The notes: generated by a model from the sequence alone, not told the origin. A DNA stretch of 64,000 bases from Lentisphaerota bacterium (GCA_017134815.1 CP071032.1:1116001-1180000); one strand, 5' to 3'. Counted from the stretch's first letter, positions 34,855 to 45,016 are shown. Numbers and translations are program-made.

Positions 34855-36444
34855 TCACTCTTCAGGTTTAATCTCCTGAGGAGCTAAGAAAGCATAGCAG
34901 ATATCTGTAGTTTTAGGCTCCCTGCCCAATAATGCCCTAAACCACGGCTTGCTGGCTCGAGGATAAGCCTTGACAAAAACTTTCGGCCTGGCGTTGAATC
35001 TCTGGTAAATATCATCCAGCCAGCCAGGTCTTTCGCTGTCCTCTCTTTCCCATAAAACCAATGCTCCGCACTTTTTGATGTCTTCTTCATCAATCCAGTT
35101 TGAAAAAAGGCGGTTTGCCGAAAAATAGACCTCGGGCTCGTCAGAGGAATACATGGCAAAATTACATGCTCCCTCCCGACTGGAAATCACATATTTCAGT
35201 CTAGTCCTGAACTTCTTATTCCAAAGCCTTGTTAGTTCAGACCCTACCATTTGCCCTGGGTAGGTCTCATAAGAACTCCAGTTTTTGACAAACGGCTTTA
35301 AGTACAATTCCTTGCTGCCGAAATATACTAAACACGCAAATACAAAAATTACAGTAAAAACTGAAAACAGACCTGCCTGCCTGATTGAAATTGACGGATT
35401 CCACGTATAAAACAAAAAAGCTCCAGTCCAGGTATAACACGGCGTGAGCCATGAGGTTTTTACATCTCCTCCAGTCAGCAGGGCAAAAAGAAAAGTAAGA
35501 GTGAGCGGTCCTAAAGCCACTGCGCCCAGAAAAAACTTCTCAAAGAACGGTGCGGCAGCTCCTCTCCAGCTTCGCTTGAAAAATATCAGCGCAAACGCAA
35601 TAAACGGCGGGATTGCCATTTCAATACTCGCTCCGATAACCTCAAAAAATTTTGAAAACCTGAATGAAAGCCCCTTACGAACTACTTCACTGTCCAGATT
35701 CGCTCTGCCCAGAGCATAAGAAAAAGCGACAAATTCGTTCTGGTAAAGCCATATTAAATTTGGCAATGACAATAAAATAAAAACCAGTACAGCCAGATAC
35801 ATTCCAGCTTTTTTGAATGATGCCCTGCCTTGTGGAGAAAACAGCACCACCAGCCCCATGGGAGCAAATAATACCACTCCGTAATACTTGGTCATAAACG
35901 ACAGTCCGGCGAACAAACCGGTTAAAAGCCAGTCCTTAATTTTCTGTTTTTTCAACGAATTATAAAAAAACAGAACCGTCAAAGCCCACAGGGACATCTC
36001 CATGATATCATCGTTAAACTCAACACTCCATGTCGAAAAGAAGCGGATACTGAATAAAAAAACTACAGCCAGTAAAGCTTTAGCCGGTGACATTATTTTC
36101 CTGCAAAGAATCCAGACGCAGATAAAAGCTATCGAAAGCGAAAGCTGACCAGCAAAGTAGCTGAACTCAGGAATTCTGCCGAATGTAACATACAATAAGC
36201 GGGACAGCAAAGCTCCGACATAAGGGTTTTTATCATAGCCAAACTGTATATGCCGCCCCCATGCAAGGTTTTCTGAAACATCTACTGGAATATTTCCCAG
36301 GCAACAGAATGCGGCAAATGCCCACAGCAGGAACCAGAATAAAACGATTAAAGGAAATAATTTTATTGCAAGCGGGTCGAGTTTTTCAGGGCAGTCATCT
36401 CCCATAAACTCACAAACTTTTTTGTAAGCGTTGCTAAAATCCAT
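34855..36444 (-). CDS. GT39/ArnT-like polyprenyl-dependent membrane glycosyltransferase
   Basis: 529 residues from ATG 36444 (a TTG 12 nt further out is also open). About ten to twelve membrane helices, with a first periplasmic loop that carries acidic residues after ENLAWGRHIQFGYDKNPYVGA. TWSVEFNDDIMEMSLWALTVLFFYNSL and GLFAGLSFMTKYYGVVLF are also typical of the PMT/ArnT fold. A soluble C-terminal domain follows the last helix. Probably transfers a sugar from a lipid carrier to lipid A, glycan or protein in the periplasm; acceptor unknown. Confidence 0.75.
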   Translation of the reverse strand: MDFSNAYKKVCEFMGDDCPEKLDPLAIKLFPLIVLFWFLLWAFAAFCCLGNIPVDVSENLAWGRHIQFGYDKNPYVGALLSRLLYVTFGRIPEFSYFAGQLSLSIAFICVWILCRKIMSPAKALLAVVFLFSIRFFSTWSVEFNDDIMEMSLWALTVLFFYNSLKKQKIKDWLLTGLFAGLSFMTKYYGVVLFAPMGLVVLFSPQGRASFKKAGMYLAVLVFILLSLPNLIWLYQNEFVAFSYALGRANLDSEVVRKGLSFRFSKFFEVIGASIEMAIPPFIAFALIFFKRSWRGAAAPFFEKFFLGAVALGPLTLTFLFALLTGGDVKTSWLTPCYTWTGAFLFYTWNPSISIRQAGLFSVFTVIFVFACLVYFGSKELYLKPFVKNWSSYETYPGQMVGSELTRLWNKKFRTRLKYVISSREGACNFAMYSSDEPEVYFSANRLFSNWIDEEDIKKCGALVLWEREDSERPGWLDDIYQRFNARPKVFVKAYPRASKPWFRALLGREPKTTDICYAFLAPQEIKPEE

Positions 36445-36456
36445 ATATTTGCACAA

Positions 36457-36927
36457 ATTCCGATTATTTTATGTTTTATTTAGAAATAAAAAAGTTAGAC
36501 ATAAAAGATAAAGAGGGAAGTGCAAAACATTATAATATCATTATACCGCTTATTATTAAACAGTAAACCATCCACCCCCCCTTAAACAAAACATGATTAA
36601 AGAACTTAAACCTATCCTCCACGCTTTAATATCACAGTTAATTTACGTATATATAAAATATATTTACTAATATTAACTATAATCTTATGTTTTTCAATAC
36701 AGATATACATTATTTTATTATTTAAATACAATATTAAATTAATGCTTGAACCTGCAGAAAATTTTGACAATAACAACTTGCAATATACCGTATTTACATA
36801 TTATAATTACATTGAGTAATATTTTATTCCATATCAGGTTTGCCCTTAATTCAAAGTTATTTAGAACATTTTCATTATTTTCCCGGTCTTCCAAATCATA
36901 GTATAACGAAATTATAAGGAATTAAAT
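36457..36927. other. 470-bp very AT-rich intergenic region
   Basis: Divergent spacer between the GT39-type gene and the permease. It holds a plausible permease promoter (listed) and a second TTGACA at 36764-36769; no gene or RNA recognised. Confidence 0.5.
36778..36807 (+). promoter_or_regulatory. Promoter for the amino-acid permease
   Basis: TTGCAA (36778-36783), 18-nt spacer, perfect TATAAT (36802-36807). Leader about 115 nt. Confidence 0.55.
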
Positions 36928-38169
36928 GTGAGCAAAATTAAATTTGAATTTGATGATTTCGGCTGGGTCATAATGTGTATAGGAATGGGGATTGGAGCAG
37001 GGATAGTTTTCCTGCCGGTACAAGCAGGTATGGTAGGGCTCTGGGTACTGCTGGGCGCTTCTATTGTTGCTTATCCGTCAATGTACCTGTTTCAACGGCT
37101 TTTTGTAAATACACTTTCCGAAGCAGATGAGTGCGAAGATTATCCCGGAATAATCGCTGAATACCTTGGACAGAACTGGGCAGCTCTGCTGGGTTTTCTC
37201 TATCTGGCCATGCTGATAATCTGGTATATTATTTACGCACTTGCAGTCGTCAATGACAGCGCTTCTTACTTGCACACATTTAAAATTACTTCTCATAAAT
37301 GGTCCGATTACCTTATTTACACCGTAGGCCTGCTCGCGATTCTTTGCTTTATCGCCTCAAAAAGTGAACGCCTGCTTTTTAAAATTGCTTCCTTCATGGC
37401 AATTACCGTTATGGTTATCCTGGTGATTCTCGGCGTAATGATGATTCCGCAGTGGAACATTGAAACCGTCAAGCACGCACCGGCACTGGGAAAAGGTGTA
37501 CGGCAAGGCGTGGTAACCCTGCCTTATGTGCTCACTTCCATACTATTCCTGCAGTCTCTAAGTCCAATGCTCATATTCTTCCGCAAAGTTAGCAAAACAC
37601 CCGAAGAAGGACGCAAAAGGTCTATCCGGGCAATGAACATTGCCTTCATAATCCTTTTTTCAGTTGTATTCTTTTATGCGGTCTCCTTTACTCTGGCCCT
37701 GCCCAGGTCTCAGGCGCTGGCTGCCTACCAGCAGAATATTTCTTCGCTGGCAATTGTCGCTCAATACCACCACGGTCATTTAATCAAGTACCTTGGTATT
37801 CTACTGGATATATTTGCCGTGTTAACCAGCTTCTTCTCTATCTATCTGGCTTTAAAGGAAGCTATCCGCGGACTGGTAATGAACCTGCTGGTAAGGTTTG
37901 AGATCAGTGAAGTGAATCCGCGCATTATGAACTTATCAATTGCAGTACTGCTCGTCCTGCTGGCTGTCGCGGTAAAATATTTCCGCATACCTATCCTCAG
38001 TTTCACCTTGATATGCAGTCCGATTTTCGGTATAGTCGGCTGCCTGATTCCGGCCTTGCTGGTATTGAAGGTTGATAAACTGAAAAAATACCGCAATGCT
38101 CAGTTAATTCTGATCATCTTTGCCGGTATTCTGCTGTGTATGTCACCATTTCTGGCGTGGCTGATCTGA
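36928..38169 (+). CDS. Amino-acid permease of the HAAAP (SdaC/TdcC-like) family
   Basis: 413-residue inner-membrane permease with 11 predicted helices, probably an amino acid:H+ or Na+ symporter for serine/threonine or aromatic amino acids. The N-terminal GWVIMCIGMGIGAGIVFLPVQAG matches the G-(x)-GxGxxFLP unwound helix of this family; SLSPMLIFFRKVSK and LALPRSQALA are further family-like segments. Start is GTG 36928 with AAGGA 7 nt upstream; the overlapping ATG is immediately followed by TGA. Substrate not determined. Confidence 0.85.
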   Translation: MSKIKFEFDDFGWVIMCIGMGIGAGIVFLPVQAGMVGLWVLLGASIVAYPSMYLFQRLFVNTLSEADECEDYPGIIAEYLGQNWAALLGFLYLAMLIIWYIIYALAVVNDSASYLHTFKITSHKWSDYLIYTVGLLAILCFIASKSERLLFKIASFMAITVMVILVILGVMMIPQWNIETVKHAPALGKGVRQGVVTLPYVLTSILFLQSLSPMLIFFRKVSKTPEEGRKRSIRAMNIAFIILFSVVFFYAVSFTLALPRSQALAAYQQNISSLAIVAQYHHGHLIKYLGILLDIFAVLTSFFSIYLALKEAIRGLVMNLLVRFEISEVNPRIMNLSIAVLLVLLAVAVKYFRIPILSFTLICSPIFGIVGCLIPALLVLKVDKLKKYRNAQLILIIFAGILLCMSPFLAWLI

Positions 38170-38196
38170 GCAGCTTTGCTTATTTAAAAGTCAATT

Positions 38197-38898
38197 TCAG
38201 AAATACATGAACATTTTGCGAGCCCCTTTCCACTGGGGCTTGCGCGTATATATAGTAACACTGGCGGTTCCAGGCTTGTAAACCCCTGCCCACTTTGCCG
38301 CGGCACGGGAAAGGTCAATTATACGCTTGCCGACATAGGGGCCGCGGTCGTTAATCCTGACAACCACATGCTGACCGGTTTTATTGTTGACAACCAGAAC
38401 TTCTGTGCCCAGTGGCAGTTTCTTATGAGCAGCAGTATAAAATGGCCCCGGCAGAAACAGCTCCCCGCTTGCTGTACGCCTGAAATAAAACTTGCCTCCA
38501 TACCAGGACGCCTGACCACTTTGATATGCATACCACGTCCCGGTGGCAAGCAGCGGCGAAAACAGCCACCAGACAACAATTAAAGCCGTGCAGAAGAGCA
38601 GAACAAACCCGCGGCGGGCAACTATTGAGTTATGCCCTTTGCGATACCATAAAACCAGCGGAAGCAGTCCGACTAAAAGCAGCAGCTTGACAGCCTTGGC
38701 CATAAAACGGCAGAACACACCTATTTCCTCCCACACCCAGCCGCCGGTTTTGAAAGTAGAAAGTTTTCCGAACAATGCATTCACCCCCCGGCCAAGCCAT
38801 TCAGAAAACCACTTGCCAAGCTTAAAAAAAGCTGACAGAGCAAACCAGACAGCGTTCAACGGCACATCCATTATTTTCCAGAATTTACTATCAGCCAT
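38197..38898 (-). CDS. rlpA: RlpA-like double-psi beta-barrel protein
   Basis: 233 residues. The N-terminal half holds one or two hydrophobic segments (LLLLVGLLPLVLWY and LLFCTALIVVWWLFSPLLA), so the protein is membrane-anchored with a periplasmic C-terminus. The C-terminal RlpA domain has GQASWYGGKFYFRRTASGE, AAHKKLPLGTEVLVVN, and VVRINDRGPYVGKRIIDLSRAAA, the catalytic-type core of septal lytic transglycosylases that cleave denuded glycan strands. No SPOR domain and no lipobox are present, unlike E. coli RlpA. A good promoter lies upstream on the minus strand. Confidence 0.85.
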   Translation of the reverse strand: MADSKFWKIMDVPLNAVWFALSAFFKLGKWFSEWLGRGVNALFGKLSTFKTGGWVWEEIGVFCRFMAKAVKLLLLVGLLPLVLWYRKGHNSIVARRGFVLLFCTALIVVWWLFSPLLATGTWYAYQSGQASWYGGKFYFRRTASGELFLPGPFYTAAHKKLPLGTEVLVVNNKTGQHVVVRINDRGPYVGKRIIDLSRAAAKWAGVYKPGTASVTIYTRKPQWKGARKMFMYF

Positions 38899-39015
38899 AA
38901 TTACATTCCTTAAATTGAACGGTCAAGCACACATGAATTGTATAGAATAACACCGGCCTCAGTAAATTCCGCAATAGTTTTCAGCCGGCAAAGATTTGTC
39001 CCGCATCCCTCAAAA

Positions 39016-39043
39016 ATTATACAACAATTGTTTTAAGGTTCAA
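39016..39043 (-). promoter_or_regulatory. Promoter for the rlpA-like gene
   Basis: Minus strand: TTGAAC (39043-39038), 16-nt spacer, TATAAT (39021-39016). Leader about 115 nt. Confidence 0.65.
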
Positions 39044-39180
39044 ACTTTTTTTGACAAGATTGGCTACATTCATCAGTGCAAAGCAATAATCCAGGACGGG
39101 TTAACATGCGCAAAACTTGAATTTTTATTTAATTAAGTCACTGTAAATCAAAATGAAAAATATCGTCAGAGGTAATTGAT

Positions 39181-39807
39181 ATGGATTCAGAAGGATCAAA
39201 AATGGTTTTAGGCGTTGACCTCGACGGGGTATGCGCCGACTTCTATGGCAAAATGCGTGAAATCGCTTCAGAGTGGTTTGAATGTTCTCTGGAGGATTTA
39301 ACCACTGATGTTTCATACGGCTTTAAAGAGTGGGGCATAGAAACTCAGGAACAATACAACAGCCTGCATCGCTTTGCAGTAACTCAGCGCGATTTATTCA
39401 AAAGAATGGATATAATACCTGGTGCGCGGAAATACCTAAGGAAACTTTCTGATGACGGTTATCGAATCAGAATCATAACGCATCGACTTTTTATTCATTA
39501 CTTTCATGCTGCCGCAGTCAAGCAGACCATAGAATGGCTTGATACTCATGCCATTCCTTACTGGGACCTTTGCTTTATGCGTGCCAAAGATCAGGTGGGT
39601 GCTGATATCTATATTGAGGACGCGCCACATAATATCATGCGGCTCCGCTCCAAGGGTTTTCATACAATTTGCTTTGCAAACAGCACAAATGTCGATGTTG
39701 AGGCTCCGCGCGGCAAAAACTGGAAGGAAGTTTATGAAATGGTGAAAAGCTATACCCGGGAAAGCTCGGGGCCGAGTTTACCCGGACTGGAAATAAAACA
39801 TGAATAA
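39181..39807 (+). CDS. 5'(3')-deoxyribonucleotidase-like HAD phosphatase (NT5C family)
   Basis: 208 residues. Motif I is [17 protein letters not shown] (near residue 10), motif [11 protein letters not shown] (near 98), and motif [23 protein letters not shown] (near 142) with FANSTN. The short helical cap with [24 protein letters not shown] is typical of the NT5C group, which removes phosphate from pyrimidine deoxynucleotides. Ribosome-binding GAGGT 8 nt upstream. Single-gene unit. Confidence 0.82.
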   Translation: MDSEGSKMVLGVDLDGVCADFYGKMREIASEWFECSLEDLTTDVSYGFKEWGIETQEQYNSLHRFAVTQRDLFKRMDIIPGARKYLRKLSDDGYRIRIITHRLFIHYFHAAAVKQTIEWLDTHAIPYWDLCFMRAKDQVGADIYIEDAPHNIMRLRSKGFHTICFANSTNVDVEAPRGKNWKEVYEMVKSYTRESSGPSLPGLEIKHE

Positions 39808-40003
39808 CATCTTACATATTTATTCTCAACACTGTTCAAATAAAATAATATCCTGTTTCATTTTGAGCTCAATTTAAAAAAAACAATGAAACACAACCTC
39901 ATTGTAAATTCGGGTATTGACAAAGGCGGACATTTATTATATGCTCGAAAAATAAGCAAGGGCGGAGAGCAAATGTTAAGCTTTCAAAAAACAGGAATGA
40001 CTT

Positions 40004-41122
40004 ATGAATACACTTCATTGTCCAAATGTCCGCCGCACTGTTGCCACTCTGCTCCTGCTGACAGTACTGACCATTCCATTACTGGCGACAGCAACAGCGT
40101 TTAAGAAAATCTGTATTTTTGGTGACAGCCTCAGTGACAATGGCAATATTTATAAGTATGATTTCCATATCCTGCCCAAATCTCCGCCCTATTATCAGGG
40201 ACGTTTCAGCAACGGCATCACCTGGGCTGAACATGTGGGTAACTACTACTATGAACGCTATGGCATGAAGGTTTATAACCAGTCAGTAGGTGGCGCTACC
40301 TGCTGGCTGCATAATATTTTCAACAAAAAGCTTCCTTTTACTTTGCGCCAGGAGCGTGACGGCTATTATGCCAAGACACTGTACACTACTTTATTCCACA
40401 AAAAACAGGACACCCTGTATATTATCTGGATGGGAGCAAATGATTATCTGGATGGGCTTGAAGGCAAAATGACCGTTGACCAGACCACTTCTAAAACGGT
40501 TGGAAAAATCAGAGAATGCATTGAGTCGCTGGCAGGAAAAAATGGAAAGAGCTTTTTAATTATAAACCTTCCGGACCTTTCAATTACCCCCTCTGCTGCT
40601 GAAAGTGGCGACCTGCCGCTGCTGCACAGGCTTTCCACAGAACACAACCGCAAACTTCAGCTGATGGTCGATAATATCAGACAGAGTTACCCAGCACTTA
40701 ACATCCACATTTTTGACGTTTGCTCTATGATGAATGACGCGTTGAACAATATTGACGACTATAATGCCAGATACGGCACCAATATTACGGTAACAGATCA
40801 GCCATTCTGGAATGGTGGGTATACTGTAATGGGGGCAGCACCCGATAAAGAAGCTCTGCAAGAGGAAGTGCAAAAGGATATTGAAAGCGCTAACAGAAGC
40901 AAAAAGACGGACTCTTCGATGCTGGCCAGGATGGTGGCCAACTCACCTGCCCTGCGCGCCGCTTACAAAGTAGCCAAAAGCTATGAAATGGGTTACCGTC
41001 CGCCAATGGACGCCGACAGCTATCTTTTCTGGGATTATGTTCACCCGACCCGGGTTGTTCATAAAGCTCTGGGCGGGGTTGTCATCGACTTTATAAACCA
41101 ATACTACACTCCGACTAACTGA
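40004..41122 (+). CDS. Secreted GDSL/SGNH lipase-esterase
   Basis: 372 residues with a signal peptide (hydrophobic ATLLLLTVLTIPLLATATA ending near residue 32). Block I FGDSLSDNGNIY has the nucleophile Ser. Block II is the Gly in SVGGAT, block III WMGANDYL the oxyanion Asn, and block V DYVHPTRVVH the Asp-His pair. The overall layout resembles phospholipase/thermolabile-hemolysin type GDSL enzymes, acting on lipid or acyl esters outside the cytoplasm. An insertion of about 50 residues rich in Lys/Ser/Met precedes block V. Substrate unknown. Confidence 0.88.
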   Translation: MNTLHCPNVRRTVATLLLLTVLTIPLLATATAFKKICIFGDSLSDNGNIYKYDFHILPKSPPYYQGRFSNGITWAEHVGNYYYERYGMKVYNQSVGGATCWLHNIFNKKLPFTLRQERDGYYAKTLYTTLFHKKQDTLYIIWMGANDYLDGLEGKMTVDQTTSKTVGKIRECIESLAGKNGKSFLIINLPDLSITPSAAESGDLPLLHRLSTEHNRKLQLMVDNIRQSYPALNIHIFDVCSMMNDALNNIDDYNARYGTNITVTDQPFWNGGYTVMGAAPDKEALQEEVQKDIESANRSKKTDSSMLARMVANSPALRAAYKVAKSYEMGYRPPMDADSYLFWDYVHPTRVVHKALGGVVIDFINQYYTPTN

Positions 41123-41135
41123 TGAGGTCTTACAA

Positions 41136-41158
41136 GGCGGCAGCTTCAGCATGCCGCC
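41136..41158. terminator. Hairpin between converging genes
   Basis: GGCGGCA (41136-41142), 9-nt loop, TGCCGCC (41152-41158), overlapping the 3' end of the minus-strand membrane protein gene. T-tract weak. Confidence 0.45.
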
Positions 41159-41979
41159 CTGCTTAATATATGGAAAACTTCTTCGCTGACAATCAGATTT
41201 CTTACAATATAATTTTCCACCTCATCTAATTTATCACTGCATTCATGATTTACCTCAACTGCAACCACAGTTAAGTAGTATTCTTTGCAGCAATGCGGGC
41301 AGAAGGCAAATTCCACTCTGAGATGTGAAACATGCTCATCAACTGCTTCAAGTTGTTCCAGGACAGAAAAATCACCCGCTTCAAATGCAGTTTTCAAAGC
41401 TGCCTGCTTTTCAGGCAGCCGCAATATTTTGAGCGGAACATTATGTCTGATCCATTTCCTGCAATATTCACAAAACGGTATGTTATTAAGAACATACCAC
41501 GGAACCAGGACTGCTCCAGCCATAATCAATGCCGCTTCAATTCCCCAGACAGTATAAAGCACAATGCCCTTTGGAGTCCAGCCGAAAATCGACCATGCTC
41601 CCTGCTCTCCAAGAAATTTTATGACTTTAAACAGCTCTCCGGAACGCCAGATAATGGCATTACTGACCGGACTGGCATAAATCCAGCTTACCCATCCCAG
41701 ATAAACCGCAAATATACCCAGCAGAACTCCGGAAATAATTAAAAGTTGCATATTACGTACTTTGCCCAGGTACCCGGCTGAAGCAATCGCTGCCCCGACA
41801 CCAACCGCATACCCCAGGATAATAAAAAATGATATATAAACGCTGGGCACCCAGTGAATAATAAACCCATATAGCGCACCAAGCAGAGCAACCACCGTCA
41901 CGCCGCCGGCAATGATGCAAAAAAGTCCAAATAAACCAGCTTCCCCGGAATGTCGGTAATATCTTCCGGTTTCTCCCAT
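41146..41979 (-). CDS. Polytopic membrane protein with cysteine pairs, unknown function
   Basis: 277 residues. Five or so membrane helices fill residues 10-175, with a characteristic GTVPWYVL-type stretch (GAVLVPWYVL). Then a cytoplasmic-looking tail has two CxxC pairs (CEYC near 180, CPHC near 235) that could bind zinc or form a rubredoxin-like knuckle. I do not recognise the family. Excellent ribosome-binding site (GGAGGG). It stands alone, between the GDSL gene and the ABC-F gene on the same strand. Confidence 0.6.
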   Translation of the reverse strand: MGETGRYYRHSGEAGLFGLFCIIAGGVTVVALLGALYGFIIHWVPSVYISFFIILGYAVGVGAAIASAGYLGKVRNMQLLIISGVLLGIFAVYLGWVSWIYASPVSNAIIWRSGELFKVIKFLGEQGAWSIFGWTPKGIVLYTVWGIEAALIMAGAVLVPWYVLNNIPFCEYCRKWIRHNVPLKILRLPEKQAALKTAFEAGDFSVLEQLEAVDEHVSHLRVEFAFCPHCCKEYYLTVVAVEVNHECSDKLDEVENYIVRNLIVSEEVFHILSRAAC

Positions 41980-42120
41980 ATGTTTCCCTCCAGTATTAAA
42001 ATGTTCTGATTCAATTACGGCTGCGTATTTAAACCCTGCTATTTTTTATGCTGTCGCTCAAGTGAAGTTCCCAGTATTCCATTATACAAAAAATTTCATA
42101 AAAAAACAAATTAAACAAAC

Positions 42121-43632
42121 TTAAATACTGCTTATCTTCAATTTATTTAATTGCTCAGAATTATTCTCGATATTCCATGACAATGAACATGTCTGAGTAA
42201 GAAAATTACTGTCGTGACTGCATATCAGCAAGGCACATTGACAGCCGGCTAATGCCGCCTCAAGACATTGAATGGACGGCAGATCAAGATGGTTAGTCGG
42301 TTCATCCATAATTATCAATTGTGTCGGTCGCAGCACGCCCAGTCCAAAGAATAATTTGCGCCATTCTCCCGGGCTGCAGCATCTTGAATCCAGCAGCCTT
42401 TCCGGTCTTGAACCTAAAGAGGCGGTCACACTCATAACTTTAGAAAATTCATCATGGGACAGTTCATGCAGCCTGCTATAAATATATTCTTTAATTTCTG
42501 CAGTAAACTCCTGAGGAATATAAAGATATTCAATTTCATCCAGTTTCAGAGCAGGTATAATTTTGTTGATAAGCGACGTTTTTCCTGAACCATTCATACC
42601 AGTTAAGGCAATGCGATCCCTGCTGCCTATATTTAATGCCGGCACCACGGTCAACCTTTCAGCTCCCAGTGAAATACTGCATCCAGGTAAATCCAGCAGG
42701 GAGTTTTTTTTAGAATAGCACCCATAAGGTATCTCAAGCCCCATCCTGGGAACTTTTATATTTGCAATTGCCTGAAGCTTATTTTGATCTTTAGCCACTC
42801 TGCGGGCCTGAGAACCGGCTGCGTCAAACGCGGAACGCGAACGGCTTGTCACCCGGGCACTGTCAATACGCTCTTTACCTGAATGATCTTTCTTGTTCAG
42901 CTTACGTTTTGAGTTGCGATTTTGAGCCAGCTGCTCTTTTTCCCTTCGCCGCTGGAGCTCTTTCCGGCTTTTGTTTAAACTTCTCTTTAATATTAAACGT
43001 TCTGAGAGTCTTTTCTCAAGCTCGATTCTTGCCTGTTCAAGACCTTGCGACACTCCACCGGAACGCAGAATCGCATTATTTCCACCAATAAACAAACACT
43101 GAGAGCAAAGTGTATCCAGCACTTGACGGTCATGACTTACTATAATTCCAATGCCCGCAAAATTCCTGAGCCCTCTAATAAGCATTGCCCTGGCAACTGA
43201 ATCAATATGATTGGTCGGTTCGTCGACGCACAGGATATCGGGTTGTTCAAATAGCGCAATTGCAATTTGAATTCTTTTACGCTCCCCCATCGATAAAGTT
43301 GACCAGCGATAAAGCATTTCCGGTTGAATCTTGAATTGATTCTGAAGAATAAAGGCTTTTTTATCTTTTACAGAGAAAAAGAATTCAGCGCCTTGCGGCG
43401 GTCCATCAACACTCTGCTCACACAAATAACATTCTGCAGACCTGCTGACATTTCCGGTTTCAAGCTTTAAAGCTCCAGAAATTATTTTCAGCAAAGTGGT
43501 TTTGCCGCAGCCGTTAGGACCGACAATACCAGTCCACCCGGATGGGAAATTTATATTTATATCATTAAACACCGGCTCAATAGCCGAGTCATACTGAAAA
43601 CTGACGTGGGAAATAGAAAGAAAACAAGGCAT
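42121..43632 (-). CDS. ABC-F family ATPase
   Basis: Soluble protein of two ABC cassettes (503 residues), acting on ribosomes rather than as a transporter. Cassette 1 has Walker A GPNGCGKTTLL (near 39), signature LSMGERKRIQIA and Walker B DILCVDEPTNHID. A strongly basic, coiled-coil-like linker runs over roughly 205-300. Cassette 2 has Walker A GMNGSGKTSLI, a divergent signature CSPGEWRKLFFG and Walker B LIIMDEPTNHLD. It may be a housekeeping translation factor or an antibiotic-resistance ABC-F; the sequence alone does not tell. GGAG ribosome-binding site lies next to an inverted repeat in the leader. Confidence 0.87.
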   Translation of the reverse strand: MPCFLSISHVSFQYDSAIEPVFNDININFPSGWTGIVGPNGCGKTTLLKIISGALKLETGNVSRSAECYLCEQSVDGPPQGAEFFFSVKDKKAFILQNQFKIQPEMLYRWSTLSMGERKRIQIAIALFEQPDILCVDEPTNHIDSVARAMLIRGLRNFAGIGIIVSHDRQVLDTLCSQCLFIGGNNAILRSGGVSQGLEQARIELEKRLSERLILKRSLNKSRKELQRRREKEQLAQNRNSKRKLNKKDHSGKERIDSARVTSRSRSAFDAAGSQARRVAKDQNKLQAIANIKVPRMGLEIPYGCYSKKNSLLDLPGCSISLGAERLTVVPALNIGSRDRIALTGMNGSGKTSLINKIIPALKLDEIEYLYIPQEFTAEIKEYIYSRLHELSHDEFSKVMSVTASLGSRPERLLDSRCCSPGEWRKLFFGLGVLRPTQLIIMDEPTNHLDLPSIQCLEAALAGCQCALLICSHDSNFLTQTCSLSWNIENNSEQLNKLKISSI

Positions 43633-44116
43633 AAAGATATCTCCAAAAAACAGTATTAATCATAAATAATCAAATATGATATCGAAGGGACCGGTAAGTA
43701 CTGTTTTATATGCGCATTGGAGTATCCTGATGTTATTATTAGTTGCCAACAAGCTTATTATATCTATGAAGATTAAAATTTCAAGTTATTGACTGTAATT
43801 TATCTAATTCATCTTGCTGCCAGCGGATATCCTCTTTATAATTTTTTGTGCAAGAGCAAGGTATACAGATAATTACTGAAGAAAATAAAAAATTACTGAT
43901 ACCAAGTGCAGAGCTGCAGCGAAAAAGAAATATTTAATTTATGAGGGTTTTGTTCAGAACATGCCCGAAACAAGAATGTCTAATTTAAAAATAAGTGGAG
44001 GCAAACATTGTCGTAAGAATGTTTGTAAGTCATAAATTGCAGCAGAAACCAGAAGATGCCTGTAATTGCCTTAACTTAAAAAAGCATTTGCGCTTAATGG
44101 AGGAGCAATACTCAGC
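43633..44116. other. 484-bp divergent intergenic region
   Basis: AT-rich. It contains the ABC-F leader repeat (listed) and no clear promoter pair for the CPBP gene; I see no RNA gene. Confidence 0.5.
43647..43707 (-). promoter_or_regulatory. Inverted repeat in the ABC-F leader
   Basis: AAAACAGTA (43647-43655) and TACTGTTTT (43699-43707) are perfect 9-bp arms 43 nt apart. On the minus-strand transcript the downstream arm directly abuts the ribosome-binding TTGGAG of the ABC-F gene, so pairing could affect initiation or attenuation. Confidence 0.35.
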
Positions 44117-45016
44117 ATGACACCGCCCTTAGTTCCACAGTTTGGAGTATATCCGGCTATTTTCGCATATATTATGCTGCTTGCTGCCGGTATATTCTTA
44201 TGGACAAAGCGGGATATCGTCACAATTATATTCTTTGCAGTATCTGTTGCTGCCGCCTTTTCAGCTGGAATTATTACTCTCACCGGAATAACCGCGGTTG
44301 TTCTTCTTGGCGGATTATGCTTTGCCGGCTTTAAAAAAATTGACCGTGAAAACAATTTTTTTCTGCATTTACTGGTTAAAGGATTGATAGCAGGACTGGG
44401 CTTTATGATGATTTTCCATCTCTATCCTGGATTCCATAACCTGCAACTGCTGAACAAAGTCCAAATTTCAGAAGATGCTGTTCCCTATTCACTTTTTCTG
44501 AACTACGACAGCATGTGCGTGGCTATAATCATAATGTTTTTTAATGAGAATTTAAGATTGAAAGCTGATCGTGGAACTCTTATGGCGGTCAGGGCCGGGC
44601 TCCTTTTCGGACTGCTCGGAGTTATTGTTATGGGTGGCACCGGACTGGCTATGCATTTCTTCAAGTTTGACTTTAAAATATCAAGCCTGACTCTCCTCTT
44701 TCTTTTTTGCAATCTCCTTTTTACCTGCTTTTTTGAAGAGACTTTCTGGAGGGGATACGTCCAGAACACTATTGCCGATTATGTCAAAATAGATTTTGTC
44801 GCAGTATTGATTACCGCACTCGTTTTTGGTGTAATCCACATTCCGTTCGGGGGAATTAATTTTGCTGTACTCGCTGCGCTTGCGGGTTTAATATACGGCT
44901 ATGCCTATTTGCGCTACAGACGACTCGAATCATGTATAGTTTGCCACTACACTGTAAATGTGACCCATTTTATATTCGCAACTTACCCGATACTGGCTTC
45001 GGCTTATAAAGTTTAA
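44117..45016 (+). CDS. CPBP-family intramembrane metalloprotease (Abi/Rce1-like)
   Basis: 299 residues, about eight membrane helices. The conserved motifs are present: EETFWRGY (EExxxR, near residue 206), FGVIHIPFGG (motif 2 His) and HYTVNVTHF (motif 3, N/H). Family roles include processing of prenylated or bacteriocin-related peptides and self-immunity; the substrate here is unknown and no peptide gene is next to it. Strong ribosome-binding GGAGGAG. Confidence 0.82.
   Translation: MTPPLVPQFGVYPAIFAYIMLLAAGIFLWTKRDIVTIIFFAVSVAAAFSAGIITLTGITAVVLLGGLCFAGFKKIDRENNFFLHLLVKGLIAGLGFMMIFHLYPGFHNLQLLNKVQISEDAVPYSLFLNYDSMCVAIIIMFFNENLRLKADRGTLMAVRAGLLFGLLGVIVMGGTGLAMHFFKFDFKISSLTLLFLFCNLLFTCFFEETFWRGYVQNTIADYVKIDFVAVLITALVFGVIHIPFGGINFAVLAALAGLIYGYAYLRYRRLESCIVCHYTVNVTHFIFATYPILASAYKV

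Noticed and set aside
39886-40104. 72-codon open frame overlapping the start of the GDSL gene
   Set aside because: No ribosome-binding site, no homology and large overlap with a gene that has a clear signal peptide.
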